From Solwaraspora sp. WMMD406 (GTDB lineage Bacteria; Actinomycetota; Actinomycetes; Mycobacteriales; Micromonosporaceae), in assembly GCF_029626025.1 (NCBI RefSeq), contig NZ_JARUBF010000001.1, positions 4,092,001 through 4,156,000 on the forward strand: a stretch of DNA of 64,000 nucleotides, given 5' to 3'. Positions 27,561 to 36,633 of this stretch are shown here, piece by piece (positions within the stretch are counted from its first letter, which is position 1; each line of letters begins with the position of its first letter). The translations under genes were made by a program, and so were the position numbers. The notes beneath the pieces were generated by a model. The model worked only from the letters and a program-made list of their open reading frames with translations. It did no database searches and was not told where the DNA came from.

Positions 27561-27596
27561 CTGATCAGGACGGGCTGATCAGGACGGGCTGATCAT
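27561..27596. repeat. 14-bp tandem repeat, 2.6 copies
   Basis: Perfect units CTGATCAGGACGGG at 27561-27574 and 27575-27588 with a partial third (CTGATCAT). It sits in the 117-bp gap between two - strand genes, ten bases from a stop codon (27606-27608). TGATCA within each unit is itself a palindrome. Confidence 0.8.
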
Positions 27597-27605
27597 AAGG
27601 GCCGA

Positions 27606-28214
27606 TCAGAGCCGGCCGGCCACCGTACGGGCGACCGTCTCCAACGGGGCTCTGTTCTCCGCCGGATCGTTGAGCCGGACCAGCCGCACCGCGACCCACC
27701 TGCCGTCGACGTTGACGAAGACGGTCGACTCGCCGACGTACGTCTCGTCGCCCACTCCGGGCAGGGGATCCAGCTGGTGTTCGAGCTGGCGTTCGATGTC
27801 CAGGAACTTCGCGGCGCCGTCACCGACGTAGACCTCCACCTGCGCGGTGGGGCCGGTGACCGGTCCGGTGTACGTGCACGTCTGCTGGACCGCTCGGGCG
27901 TCGTCGAGTGGGGTACCGGCCAGGGTCTCGGCTTCGTCCTTGGTCACCAGCGCGCAGGGATCGACGTCCGCAGGCGGGTCGGCCGGTTCGCCGGTCGACG
28001 GCTGCCCGGTGTCGTCGCCGGACGCCGGGCCGGGATCGGCCTGGTCGGATCCGGTGGCGGTGCTGGTGGACTCGTCTGGGTCCGTGCCGGTGGCGCATCC
28101 GCCCAGCGCCAGCGCCACGACGACGAACGTGGTGGCCACGGCCCGCAGCCGGGCACGGCGCGGTTTCACGGCACGGCGCGGCGACTCGGTGGCGGTGACC
28201 GGTGATCGGGACAT
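27606..28214 (-). CDS. DUF3558-type lipoprotein
   Basis: A 202-aa secreted lipoprotein. A basic N-terminus and hydrophobic stretch (TTFVVVALALGGC) end in a lipobox whose Cys would be lipidated after signal peptide cleavage. A Ser/Thr/Asp/Pro linker leads to a C-terminal domain with DPCALVTKDEAETLAG and VQQTCTYTG, the 'DPCxLLT... C' pattern typical of DUF3558, an actinobacterial surface domain of unknown function. Two Cys residues probably form a disulfide outside the cell. It stands alone between the glycan genes and the secretion locus. Confidence 0.8.
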   Translation of the reverse strand: MSRSPVTATESPRRAVKPRRARLRAVATTFVVVALALGGCATGTDPDESTSTATGSDQADPGPASGDDTGQPSTGEPADPPADVDPCALVTKDEAETLAGTPLDDARAVQQTCTYTGPVTGPTAQVEVYVGDGAAKFLDIERQLEHQLDPLPGVGDETYVGESTVFVNVDGRWVAVRLVRLNDPAENRAPLETVARTVAGRL

Positions 28215-28282
28215 GCCACGACGGTAGCGACGGGGCGACGGCCGGCAATCAGGCGTTTCCCTATCGATCAGCCGGTTGCGCC

Positions 28283-31030
28283 CTACCGGTCAGCCGGCTG
28301 CGGCCGATCGACCATCGCCGCGCCCAGCTCCGCCCGACTCGATATGCCGAGTTTGCGGTAGACACGTGCCAGATTGGCCTCGACGGTCTTCGGGCTGACG
28401 AAGAGCCGGTCGGCGATCACCCGGTTGGTGCATCCCGTCGCGGCCAGTTGCGCCACCTGCTGTTCGGTGCCGGTCAGCTGCCGGGGTGCGGCCGGCCGGC
28501 CGCCGACCCGGGCGAGTTCGGTGCCGGCCCGGGCCGCGAACGCCGCCGCGCCCAGCGCGGTGAACTCGCCGAGCGCGGTCTCCAACGCGAGCCGGGCCGG
28601 CCGCTTGCGCCGCGTACGGCGCAGCACCGTGCCGGCGACGAGCAGGCAGCGTGCCCGGTCCAGTGGAAGGATCTCGGGTGGCGTCGCGTCTCGGGCGGCG
28701 GTCAGCTCGCGCAGCGCCGGATCCGGATCGTCGCCGCGCGCCGCCGCGATCAGCGCTCGGCTGCGGGCCAGCCCCAGCCGGGTCCACGGCCGGGACAGCC
28801 GGTGATCGCGTTCGGCCAGTCGATCGAACACCTGCCGGGCACCGATCAGGTCGCCGGCGCCGACGCAGGCCTCGATCCAGTCCGGCTCGAAGCGGGTGGA
28901 CAACGGCTCCACCAGCCCGACGGCGTCGACGGTGGCGGCCAAGCCGCGATAGTGGGCGGCGGCTTCGGCCATCCGTCCGGCGGACAGGGCCACGAATCCG
29001 GCCAGCAGCTGGTGGATCCGCCGGCACCACGGGTCGTCGATCTCGTCGGCCCGCCGCAGCCCGGACCGGGCGACCTCGCCGGCGTCGACGAGTCGGCCAC
29101 GGTGCGCGTCGAGCAGACCGGCGAGCCAGCTTTCGCCGACCTGGCTGGTGCCGAGCTGCTGACCCAGTTCCCGGGCGGCGGCGATGTGGTCGGCCGCGGC
29201 CGACCACCTGCCGGCCAGCAGTTCGGTTTCGCCGAGGTGGGCGAGCAGGTCGTGCTGCAGGGGCTCGTCGCCGCGACCCACCGCCCAGTCGAGCAGTTGC
29301 CGGAGCCGGTCGCGGGCCCGGTCGTGCTCGTCGATCGCCGTCCACCACACCGCCGGTACGGTGGCCGCCAGCCACGACGGTTCGTCGCCTTCCAGGTGCA
29401 ACGCCTCGTCGAGCAGGTCGGTGCGGGGTGGTAGCCCGCCCCGTACCTCGTGGAAGAAGAGCTGCAGCAGCGCCGCCGACCGCAGACCCCGGTCGGTGGC
29501 GCTGCCCTCGAGCAGGGTGATCGCGGCGTGGGCGTGCTGCTGGCTGCGCGCCGGCTGGTCGACGAAGAGGCTGAGGTGGGCGTGGACACGCCCGGCGAGC
29601 GGGGTGCCGGGCGTGGTCGCCGCCAACCCGCGCGTCGCGGCGGTCACCGCCGCCGCCAGGTCGTCGGCGGACCAACTGATGACCGCGCGCAGCAGCAGCG
29701 CCTCGGCCCGGAGGTCACCGGTCGTCAGCGCGGCGGCCGCCTCGGCGGCCTCGGTCGCCGCCGGGTAGTCCCCGGCGGCGAACCGGCACCGGGCGGCGGC
29801 CAACCGTTGGGCGTGTCGCCGGGTGGTGAACCGTTCCGGGGTCAGTTCGGCGGCGCGGTCGTAGAGTCCCGCCGCCAGCTCCGGCGCTCCCCGGGCCTGT
29901 TGGCGGCCGGCCGCCGCCGTCAGTTCGTCGGCGATCGCGAGGTCGGGTGTGGTGGTCGCTACCGCGAGGTGCCGGGCGCGTTCGTCCGGGTCGGCGACCA
30001 CCAGCGCCAGGTGCTGACGCAGCCGTGACCGGATTCCGGGCGGGATGCTGGAGCGCACCGCGCTGGCGTACACCGGATGGGGGAAGGTGACCGTGTCCTC
30101 GGTCACCGCCACCAGCCCGGCCTCCTCGGCCGGTTCGAAGTCCGTCGCCGACACTCCGGCGGCGGCCAGGGTCGCCACCGTCGGTACGGTCAGCAGCGCG
30201 GCCAGCCGGACGGCCTCCCGGCTCGCCGCCGGCAGGGCCGCCAGGGTCCGCGTCACCAGGGGGTGCGTCGAGGCGACGACCGGAAGGTCGGCGCCGGGGG
30301 AGGGCAGCCGGGGCAAACGCAGTACGGCGCGGGCGAGCTCGATGGCGAGCAGCGGGTTGCCGCCGCTATCGCGGGCGATCCGGTTGAGCAGGGGGCGGGG
30401 CAGGGCGGTGCCGAGTCGGGCCCGCAGCAGCTGACGCAGGTCGGCGACGTCGAGCGGGCCGAGTTCGACCCGGGCCGGTCCCGGCCGGTCCGGGCCGTGG
30501 TCGAGCCCGAGTGGCGCCGGCCCGGGGCCGCTGCCGGTGTCCCGGCAGGACACCAGTACGGCCACGGTCGGCGACACCCGTCGGAGGGCGTACCGCAGGG
30601 CTCGTTCGCTGGGCGGGTCCAACCAGTGGGCGTCGTCGATCGCGACCAGCACGCGGTGGTCCGCGCACACGCGGTCGATCAGCACCCGGGTGGCCGCCGC
30701 GATCGCCCGGTCGTCGACCGGACCGGTCGGGTCGGCGCGCAGCAGCACCACCTCGGCGGCGGCCCGCTGCGGGCCGGGTAGTGCGGACACCTGGTCGGCG
30801 AGCGGGCTCAGCAGGTCGGCGAGCGCGGTGTACGCCACCGTCGTCTCGGCTTCGGTCGGCGCGCACCGCAGGACCAGCCAGCCGTCCCGGGCAGCCCACC
30901 GCAGCAGAGCGGTCCAGCAGGTGGTCTTGCCGATGCCGGTCGGGCCGTCGAGGATCACCGTCTCGCGCGCGGCCAGGTGTCGGCGTACCTCGTCGAGGAT
31001 CATGCCCCGGCCGACCACCGTGTCGTCCAC
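28283..31030 (-). CDS. Large LuxR-family ATP-binding regulator (LAL type)
   Basis: A 915-aa regulator. An N-terminal AAA/NB-ARC-like ATPase has Walker A GPTGIGKTT at residues 29-37 and a Walker B-like VLVAIDDAHW near residue 150. The middle is TPR-like alpha-helical repeats rich in Ala and Leu. The C-terminal LuxR helix-turn-helix is complete: LTGTEQQVAQLAATGCTNRV, then SPKTVEANLARVYRKLGIS. Start is GTG 31030. It is divergent from the first WXG100-like gene with a 184-bp intergenic region containing a 16-bp palindrome also found before other secretion-locus operons, so it is the obvious candidate regulator of the system; this is inference. Confidence 0.88.
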   Translation of the reverse strand: MDDTVVGRGMILDEVRRHLAARETVILDGPTGIGKTTCWTALLRWAARDGWLVLRCAPTEAETTVAYTALADLLSPLADQVSALPGPQRAAAEVVLLRADPTGPVDDRAIAAATRVLIDRVCADHRVLVAIDDAHWLDPPSERALRYALRRVSPTVAVLVSCRDTGSGPGPAPLGLDHGPDRPGPARVELGPLDVADLRQLLRARLGTALPRPLLNRIARDSGGNPLLAIELARAVLRLPRLPSPGADLPVVASTHPLVTRTLAALPAASREAVRLAALLTVPTVATLAAAGVSATDFEPAEEAGLVAVTEDTVTFPHPVYASAVRSSIPPGIRSRLRQHLALVVADPDERARHLAVATTTPDLAIADELTAAAGRQQARGAPELAAGLYDRAAELTPERFTTRRHAQRLAAARCRFAAGDYPAATEAAEAAAALTTGDLRAEALLLRAVISWSADDLAAAVTAATRGLAATTPGTPLAGRVHAHLSLFVDQPARSQQHAHAAITLLEGSATDRGLRSAALLQLFFHEVRGGLPPRTDLLDEALHLEGDEPSWLAATVPAVWWTAIDEHDRARDRLRQLLDWAVGRGDEPLQHDLLAHLGETELLAGRWSAAADHIAAARELGQQLGTSQVGESWLAGLLDAHRGRLVDAGEVARSGLRRADEIDDPWCRRIHQLLAGFVALSAGRMAEAAAHYRGLAATVDAVGLVEPLSTRFEPDWIEACVGAGDLIGARQVFDRLAERDHRLSRPWTRLGLARSRALIAAARGDDPDPALRELTAARDATPPEILPLDRARCLLVAGTVLRRTRRKRPARLALETALGEFTALGAAAFAARAGTELARVGGRPAAPRQLTGTEQQVAQLAATGCTNRVIADRLFVSPKTVEANLARVYRKLGISSRAELGAAMVDRPQPADR

Positions 31031-31060
31031 GCAAGCGATCGTGGCACGCGGCCGCCACCA

Positions 31061-31088
31061 GCGGAATCGGCGTTTCTAGGGATTCCGC
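31061..31088. promoter_or_regulatory. Perfect 8-bp inverted repeat, divergent promoter
   Basis: GCGGAATC (31061-31068) and GATTCCGC (31081-31088) are exact reverse complements separated by 12 bases. The repeat lies 30 bases upstream of the LuxR-type regulator start and overlaps the shared CTAGGG palindrome at 31076-31091. It is a strong candidate operator for autoregulation. Confidence 0.55.
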
Positions 31089-31091
31089 TAT
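31076..31091 (+). promoter_or_regulatory. Candidate shared operator, site A
   Basis: CTAGGGATTCCGCTAT lies between the LuxR-type regulator and the first WXG100-like gene. It matches 13 of 16 positions of CTVGGGAWWTCCCBAG, a palindrome recalled from memory as the target of PAS-LuxR regulators of the PimM type. Similar sites occur at 38075, 45679 and 63028. Confidence 0.5.
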
Positions 31092-31214
31092 TGCCCCGGC
31101 GCGGCGGCTGGGGAACCGTTGGGCCGTGGCGATGCCGGGTCGCCGCGTCGTCGTGTCGCGAGGTGTCGCCGGGGTCAGCGACCACGGTGCCACCGCGGAG
31201 AAGGGTGGCTGTCG

Positions 31215-31559
31215 ATGAGCACTGGCTTCTTCAACAAAGAGGACGCTGGCTTCCAGACCGCGATCGCGGCGCTGGACGATCACGTGACCAACATGATCAA
31301 CGCCGGCCGGACCGCCTACCGGATCCAGAGTGAGATCCGTGGCTCGTACCAGGCCGGGTCCAGCTCGGTCTTCCAGGCGAAGCTCGACGAGTGGATCAAC
31401 GCGTACAACACTGTGATGATCAAGTTCCAGGACCTGGGGGAGAAGACCGGCTTCGTGGGCCAGGTCATCGACTCGGGTGAGCAGGATGCCGGCGTTACCG
31501 GAGCCAGCTGGGACACCAACGACGGGATCTACGACATCCTGGCGCCAGCCGGCCGCTGA
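31215..31559 (+). CDS. WXG100-like small helical protein (putative T7SS substrate)
   Basis: A 114-aa protein with two predicted helices joined by a turn: NKEDAGFQTAIAALDDHVTN, then IRGSYQAGSSSVFQAKLDEW and YNTVMIKFQDLGEK. SYQAGSSSVFQ takes the place of the Trp-x-Gly turn of ESAT-6/CFP-10 proteins, so the motif is degenerate. No signal peptide and no cysteine. ATG 31215 has an AGAAGGGTGG ribosome site. It heads a + strand run of three genes followed by the Ecc core genes and probably forms a helical pair with a neighbouring small protein. The family assignment is by size, fold pattern and context. Confidence 0.65.
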   Translation: MSTGFFNKEDAGFQTAIAALDDHVTNMINAGRTAYRIQSEIRGSYQAGSSSVFQAKLDEWINAYNTVMIKFQDLGEKTGFVGQVIDSGEQDAGVTGASWDTNDGIYDILAPAGR

Positions 31560-31583
31560 GTGGCTGAAACCGGGGGGTGAACC

Positions 31584-31991
31584 GTGGCTGACGAAACCTT
31601 CACCGTCACCGATCGCTATCTGAACGGCACCATCCGTACGCGCTTCGAGGACTTCCTCGCCGAAGCGACGGAGAACCAGTACGTGCGCAAGCTGCTCGCG
31701 TACACCGGCGAGCCGCCCGCGCCCGCCGACGACACGCCGTTCACCATCCTGCTCGCCGGCAACGAGGAGGTCATGTCCGAGGTCGGCCAGCTCGAAAGTA
31801 ACTTCGCCACCATGGCGTTGAGTGCCCAGGGCAACGTCAAGAGCTTGTTCGACCTGATCGAGACCCTGCGGGACGATTTCCTGGACGCGAAGCAGACCCT
31901 CGATGTCGGCACGGACGAAGCGCTGACCACCGCGCAACTGCTCGACCTGGTCCGGGACGTGTGGCAACCGACCCCGAACCTCGGGCTGTAG
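31584..31991 (+). CDS. Small acidic helical protein of T7SS locus
   Basis: A 135-aa acidic protein with no recognised domain. It is mainly alpha-helical: a first section FTVTDRYLNGTIRTRFEDFL, a Pro-rich turn (GEPPAPADDTP), then two helices ending LFDLIETLRDDFLDAKQTL and AQLLDLVRDVW. No cysteine and no signal peptide. It starts at GTG 31584, 24 bases after the WXG100-like gene, with GGGGGGTGAA as a ribosome site. Position suggests a WXG100 partner or a chaperone for the large secreted protein that follows; no firm function can be assigned. Confidence 0.6.
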   Translation: MADETFTVTDRYLNGTIRTRFEDFLAEATENQYVRKLLAYTGEPPAPADDTPFTILLAGNEEVMSEVGQLESNFATMALSAQGNVKSLFDLIETLRDDFLDAKQTLDVGTDEALTTAQLLDLVRDVWQPTPNLGL

Positions 31992-32043
31992 CCGCCGACG
32001 TCCGACAGAGCGCGGCCGCCGGCAGGCGAGCGAAGGAGGGTGG

Positions 32044-35000
32044 GTGGCGCCGTCGAGCGGGCCGGACGGACGTGGCGACTGGGAGCTGGCCAACTGGCTG
32101 TTCCTACCGACCGACGCCGACGTGGCCGACCGGTCCGACGTGGCAGGCGAGAAGTCGCCGCCCTGGGTCACCGAAGGCGACGCGATCGTCCTGACCTATC
32201 CGCCACCGGATTCGTCGCCGCTGATCCGTTACAAGGACTTCGACGTCTTCGTCGTCTTCTCGGTGGCCGGGACCGGGTACGGCGATCCGTACACCTTCGG
32301 ACCCCAGCAAGGGGTCTGGCAGTGGTACCGGGACTACGACCCGGACAAGTGGGTCGTCGCCGGGATCAAGGTCGACCGGGGCTTCATGTGGGACAACGAC
32401 GACCGCCCGCCCAAGCGGTTCGAAGCGCTCAACCCCGCGCTGCAACCACTCGTCCGCTACAACCCGGCGGCCAACGACGTCGCCTCGCGCCGGACGTTCT
32501 GGAACGACGAGAGCGTCATCGTGGGGGTCGGCCGGTGGGCCGAGCACTGGGCCAACGAGTTCCGCCGCTACGCCGCCGAACTGAAGACCGACGCCAGCGC
32601 ATGGGAGGGCTCGGCCGCCGGCCAGTTCGCGGCCCTGTTGCGCGAATTCGAAAAACGGCTGCGTGAAGTCCACCGCGAGATCAACCCGAGTGGGGCGACG
32701 TCCGTCCCCCGTGGAATCGGCGACGCCGTCCTGGCAATGGAGAAAGCCCTCAACGAACTGGTCGACGGGCACAACGCATTCTTCGCCGATCCGTACGTGT
32801 ACTCGCCGCATTACCATCTCTTCACCGCGATGCACAAACACTACGAGGGTGTGTCGAACGTCGTCCGGGTGGAAAGCAGAAACCCGGTCTTCACCGACGA
32901 GAAGTACGATCCGCGCAGCGCGGTGATGCGCGACGCGGTCGAGGCGGCGGCGAAGAAGAGCTGGCTCGACCAGGTGGTCAAGGTCCTCGACCCGGTCGGC
33001 AAGAAGGTCATCGCCGACATCCGCCGGGAGTATCGCGACTCCGCCGAGGTCTTCGCGAGCGCGAAGTTCACCGAGGAGGTCCGGCTGGTGCCGCCCACCA
33101 GCAGAGGCGACGGCTCGGGTGGTGGTGCCAACAGCGAGGTGGAGCGGCTCCGGGAGCAGTACGAGGAGGAGATCGAGAAGCTCAAGGACTCGTACGACGA
33201 GGCCATCGACAAGCTGATCGACAAGTACGACAAGATCATCGAAAATCTCGAACAGGATCTCCGTGACCAGCAGGACGAATTCAAGGAGATCCTGGCGCAG
33301 AACCGGGACGACAACCGGGACGCCATGAAGTCTATGGAGGACGAATACCAACGGATAATCACCGACCTCCAGGACGACATGCGTGCCCAGAAGGAAAATT
33401 ACGACGAGGTACTGAAGAATGCCGGCGCGGACAATCGGGACGCCATCACCGACCTCAAAAACGAGTACGAGCGGATCATCGACGGGCTCAAGGACGACCT
33501 GACCTCCCAGAAGGAGGATTACGAGAGTCTGCTCCGCGGTGGTGACCCGAACTCCCCGGCGACCTTGCTGCCCGCCAGCCTGCTCCAGACCCAGTTCCGG
33601 GGGCTGGGCGACGAACGCGACCCACCGCCGTTGCGCGACCAACTGAACTACCCGCCGGGGACCGTGCTCGATCCGGCCGGCCGGCCGATGCTCCACTCCG
33701 ACGGCACGCCGGTGGTGCTGCCGCCCGGCTCGCGGATCGCCCCGGACGGCACCGTACTCGGCCCCGACGGACAACCGGTCCGCGACACCGACGGCAGCCC
33801 GGTGGTGTTGCCCCCGGGATCGAGCATCTCCGACGGTGGACGCACCACCAACCCGCAGCTCGGACGGTACGAGCCGCCGGCGGGCAGCGACAATCCGCCG
33901 TCCGACTGGCAGACCCAGTTCGACCTGGCCCGAGACCGCGACCCGATGTGGCTCACCCCGGACAGCGACGGCGGCCTTGACCTGATCGGCCGGGACGGCA
34001 CCCGCCAGGACCTGGACGGACTGCGCCTGGAGCCGAACGGCTCCGGTGGCTACGACCTGGTCACCGACGGCGGCACCCGCACCCCGTTGACCGGCTTCGA
34101 CCTGACCCCCGACAGCACGCAAGGCGTACGTCTGCTGCCCAACGCCGACGGCGGCATCGACCTCGTCGCCCCGGACGGCACCCGACGCACGATCGACGGT
34201 GTGCGCCTCGAACCAGACGGCAACGGGGGCTACGACCTGGTCACCGACGGCGGCAGCCGTACGTCGCTGGACGAACTGCGCGGCGTCGACCGGTCGATCC
34301 CGGACCTGATCGACCCGAGCCGACCGGGCACCCGTGACGGCGTGGTGCAGCGGCCCGACCTGGTGGGCGGCCGGGACGACTTCGGACTCGACCCACCGGA
34401 CTCCCGTCCCGGCACCCTGCTCCCGCCGGCGGTCCCAGGTGACCTGGTCGACGGCATCCCCCGGCAGGTCCCGGTCCCGGTCGGCGGCACCTACCAGCCG
34501 CCCGACCTGGGTGACCTCGGCGACCGGCGGCTGCCCCCGGGCCAGCTCCTGCCCCGAGGCGGGATCGGCGAGGGCGTCGACCCCGGCGGCGTCGACGTCA
34601 GCCGCTCCGTCGACACCCGCGACGCGGCGCTGACCGGTGGCCTCACCCCGCAGTCCACGGGCGAGAGCGGCTACCCGCCGTACGTGCCGCCGCCGGCCGG
34701 TGGTGGTGCGGGCGGCGGCGGCCAGGACCAGCCCCGTAACCGGACGCCGTATCCCCTGCGCGAGGAGATCGACCAGGCCCGCAGCCGGGCGGCCCGCCGC
34801 AAGCAGGGCGAGCCGCGCGGACTGCCCTGGGACCTCACCGACGGCAACGACGACGAACCGCCGGTCACGCCCGACACCATCCTGGACGTCCTCGCCGGAG
34901 CGCCGAACCGCAACCGGCCGACACCCCAACCGGTCCGGGACGCACAGAGCAACCTGCCGGTCGGCGACGCCCGCGAGTCCGGCGTCGCCGCACCCAAGGT

Positions 35001-35085
35001 GCCCACCGTGGAGGACACCATCCGGGGGGAGGACAACACCTGGGGTGCCGACACCGCGCCGGGCGGAACCGACGGCGGTCGCTGA
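32044..35085 (+). CDS. Large WXG/coiled-coil, repeat-rich protein, probable T7SS substrate
   Basis: A 1013-aa protein without cysteine or signal peptide. Residues about 160-260 are helical and include AWEGSAAGQF, a Trp-x-Gly turn as in WXG100/LXG effectors. Residues about 365-500 form an acidic coiled coil made of about three 40-residue repeats of the form DNRDAxxxLxxEYxRII followed by LxDDLxxQKExY. Then come a Gly/Pro-rich section with PPGS repeats and four units of about 25 residues ending DGTRxxLDGLRLEP or GGYDLVTDGGT, suggestive of a beta-repeat surface. The C-terminal 200 residues are Pro/Arg/Gly-rich. The GTG start has GGAGGGTG upstream. Base composition is less GC-rich in the coiled coil (about 33120-33540). 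No toxin domain is evident. Confidence 0.75.
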   Translation: MAPSSGPDGRGDWELANWLFLPTDADVADRSDVAGEKSPPWVTEGDAIVLTYPPPDSSPLIRYKDFDVFVVFSVAGTGYGDPYTFGPQQGVWQWYRDYDPDKWVVAGIKVDRGFMWDNDDRPPKRFEALNPALQPLVRYNPAANDVASRRTFWNDESVIVGVGRWAEHWANEFRRYAAELKTDASAWEGSAAGQFAALLREFEKRLREVHREINPSGATSVPRGIGDAVLAMEKALNELVDGHNAFFADPYVYSPHYHLFTAMHKHYEGVSNVVRVESRNPVFTDEKYDPRSAVMRDAVEAAAKKSWLDQVVKVLDPVGKKVIADIRREYRDSAEVFASAKFTEEVRLVPPTSRGDGSGGGANSEVERLREQYEEEIEKLKDSYDEAIDKLIDKYDKIIENLEQDLRDQQDEFKEILAQNRDDNRDAMKSMEDEYQRIITDLQDDMRAQKENYDEVLKNAGADNRDAITDLKNEYERIIDGLKDDLTSQKEDYESLLRGGDPNSPATLLPASLLQTQFRGLGDERDPPPLRDQLNYPPGTVLDPAGRPMLHSDGTPVVLPPGSRIAPDGTVLGPDGQPVRDTDGSPVVLPPGSSISDGGRTTNPQLGRYEPPAGSDNPPSDWQTQFDLARDRDPMWLTPDSDGGLDLIGRDGTRQDLDGLRLEPNGSGGYDLVTDGGTRTPLTGFDLTPDSTQGVRLLPNADGGIDLVAPDGTRRTIDGVRLEPDGNGGYDLVTDGGSRTSLDELRGVDRSIPDLIDPSRPGTRDGVVQRPDLVGGRDDFGLDPPDSRPGTLLPPAVPGDLVDGIPRQVPVPVGGTYQPPDLGDLGDRRLPPGQLLPRGGIGEGVDPGGVDVSRSVDTRDAALTGGLTPQSTGESGYPPYVPPPAGGGAGGGGQDQPRNRTPYPLREEIDQARSRAARRKQGEPRGLPWDLTDGNDDEPPVTPDTILDVLAGAPNRNRPTPQPVRDAQSNLPVGDARESGVAAPKVPTVEDTIRGEDNTWGADTAPGGTDGGR

Positions 35086-35124
35086 CCCGACGCCGGCCGG
35101 ACGAGCCCCGGCCGATGGCCCGCC

Positions 35125-35184
35125 GGTGTCCGGCCTCCTGGTGTCCGGCCTCCTGGTGTCCGGCCCGCTGGTGTCCGGCGGACG
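35125..35184. repeat. 15-bp tandem repeat, four copies, at a convergent gene junction
   Basis: Units of GGTGTCCGGCCTCCT start at 35125, 35140, 35155 and 35170; the third and fourth diverge at their ends. The array fills the gap between the stop of the 1013-aa gene (35085) and the stop of eccB (35191). Its core TGTCCGG is shared with the array at 42150. It may act as a transcription barrier. Confidence 0.85.
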
Positions 35185-35190
35185 GCGGGG

Positions 35191-36630
35191 TCAGTCGCAC
35201 TCCGGGCGCGGCGCAGCCGCGCCGCTGCCACCGGGCCGGTAGGCCTCCGGGTCGAGGACCGGGCCAGTCGGCAACAATTCGACCAGCGCCTCCGGCAGCC
35301 GGGCCGCCGGCTGGCCACGGTAACCCAGCTCCGGCGCCGGCCCGTCCTCACCCAGCGGATACCGGGCACCGGTGTCGGCCACCAGATACCAGGTGGCGGT
35401 CGGCGTGGTCCGCAGCAGCACCCCGGTGTCACCGGCCACCACGACCTGATCGACCTGCCCGCAGCCGGGCACCAGACCGGCGGCGAGCGTCGGCCCGCTG
35501 GCGGGCGCACCGGCCAGCGGTGCGCCGACCGGGGCCGCGGTGACCAGGGTCAGCACCGGCTGGTCCTGATCGGCCGAGACGCTGGCGCACAGATCGTCCC
35601 CGGCCGGGTCGGTCAGCGGCGGTGGGACCGACGGCAGCGCGTCGACCCGGATTTCCGGCGGCCGGGTCGACCGGTGCTCGGCGACGTCGCGCGCCCCGAT
35701 CGGCACCAGCTGTGGAGTCGCCCCGCCGTACGCCAGGTCCTGGGTGCGCGGGTCGCCGATCAGCAGCGCCAGCACCGTCGGGGTGATCGACACCAGGCCG
35801 TCGCCGGTCAGCAGGTACGCCGCGCCACCCGGGCCGCTGAACACCTGACCGAGCCGGGTCGCCGTACCGGCCAGGATCGGTCCGTTGTCACCGCGCCGAG
35901 ACACCTCCGGCGGGCTCAGGTCCGGTCCGGCCGGTAACAGCCGCAGGAACTCGGCCGGTACCGGGCGGACCGGCGCGGTGCCGTACCCGAGGGCCTCCCG
36001 GGCCCCGCCGTCTGCGTCGAACAGATGCCGGGTCTCGCCCACGAGCAGATGGACGCTGCCGTCCGGGGCGCTGACCAGCGTGCCCTCGGCACCCAGCGGC
36101 TGGACCGGGCGGTCGGTGGCGACCTCCAGCACGAACCTCGGCACCGCGTCGGCTCCTCGGCCGGCCACTGCGGCGCACGCCAGCCAGGGCGCCCGGCTCA
36201 GCCCGCCCGGGTCCGGGAGCCGTTCCGGCGCGCCGACGACCCCCACCGGGGCACCCCGGGGCGTCCCGACCAGGGCCGCCCGTTCCACCGTGACCACCGA
36301 TGGTTCGCCACCCAGGATCAGCCGGAGGCTGGTCAGGTTCGCCACCGGATGCAGGACGCCGTCGGCGTACAGGTAGCGGGCTCCGGAGCTGACGTCGACC
36401 ACGACCGCCCCGTTGACCCGCCAGTTGACCTCGCGGGCCGGCGGGAACAACACGCTGACGATGGTCACCAGCACGGCCACGATGAACGCGAGAGCCAGCC
36501 CGCCGAGGATCCCGCGCAGCGACCGGCCGGTCGGCTGGTCGGGGTGGTCCGGTGCCGAGCGCAGCATCGCCGCCGACAACCGGCTCATGGTGAACATGTG
36601 CGCCTGGACCTGGTCGCGCCGAGACTGCAC
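35191..36630 (-). CDS. eccB: Type VII secretion protein EccB
   Basis: A 479-aa membrane-anchored component of the ESX secretion core. The N-terminus MQSRRDQVQAHMFTMSRLSA matches the EccB start pattern (SRRDQ-V-x-x-x-F), followed by one membrane helix (GLALAFIVAVLVTIVSVLF) and a large extracytoplasmic domain with the typical repeats 'V(N/D)... GxRYLYADGVLHPVANLTSLRLIL' and ARYPLGEDGPAPELGY. Four cysteines in the outer domain may form disulfides (CAAV, LCAS, GCGQ, C-terminal EC). GTG 36630 lies three bases after the eccD stop, so eccD and eccB are one operon. Confidence 0.93.
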   Translation of the reverse strand: MQSRRDQVQAHMFTMSRLSAAMLRSAPDHPDQPTGRSLRGILGGLALAFIVAVLVTIVSVLFPPAREVNWRVNGAVVVDVSSGARYLYADGVLHPVANLTSLRLILGGEPSVVTVERAALVGTPRGAPVGVVGAPERLPDPGGLSRAPWLACAAVAGRGADAVPRFVLEVATDRPVQPLGAEGTLVSAPDGSVHLLVGETRHLFDADGGAREALGYGTAPVRPVPAEFLRLLPAGPDLSPPEVSRRGDNGPILAGTATRLGQVFSGPGGAAYLLTGDGLVSITPTVLALLIGDPRTQDLAYGGATPQLVPIGARDVAEHRSTRPPEIRVDALPSVPPPLTDPAGDDLCASVSADQDQPVLTLVTAAPVGAPLAGAPASGPTLAAGLVPGCGQVDQVVVAGDTGVLLRTTPTATWYLVADTGARYPLGEDGPAPELGYRGQPAARLPEALVELLPTGPVLDPEAYRPGGSGAAAPRPECD

Positions 36631-36633
36631 CGG

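Noticed and set aside
28240-28270. A fifth CTAGGG-type operator downstream of the LuxR-type gene
   Set aside because: The best match (- strand ATAGGGAAACGCCTGA) has only 11 of 16 positions, with a mismatch in the leading C and the last two positions.
32044-35085. RHS/YD-repeat protein
   Set aside because: The DGTR/GGYDLV units resemble YD repeats only loosely; they are few, shorter and lack the RHS core motif.
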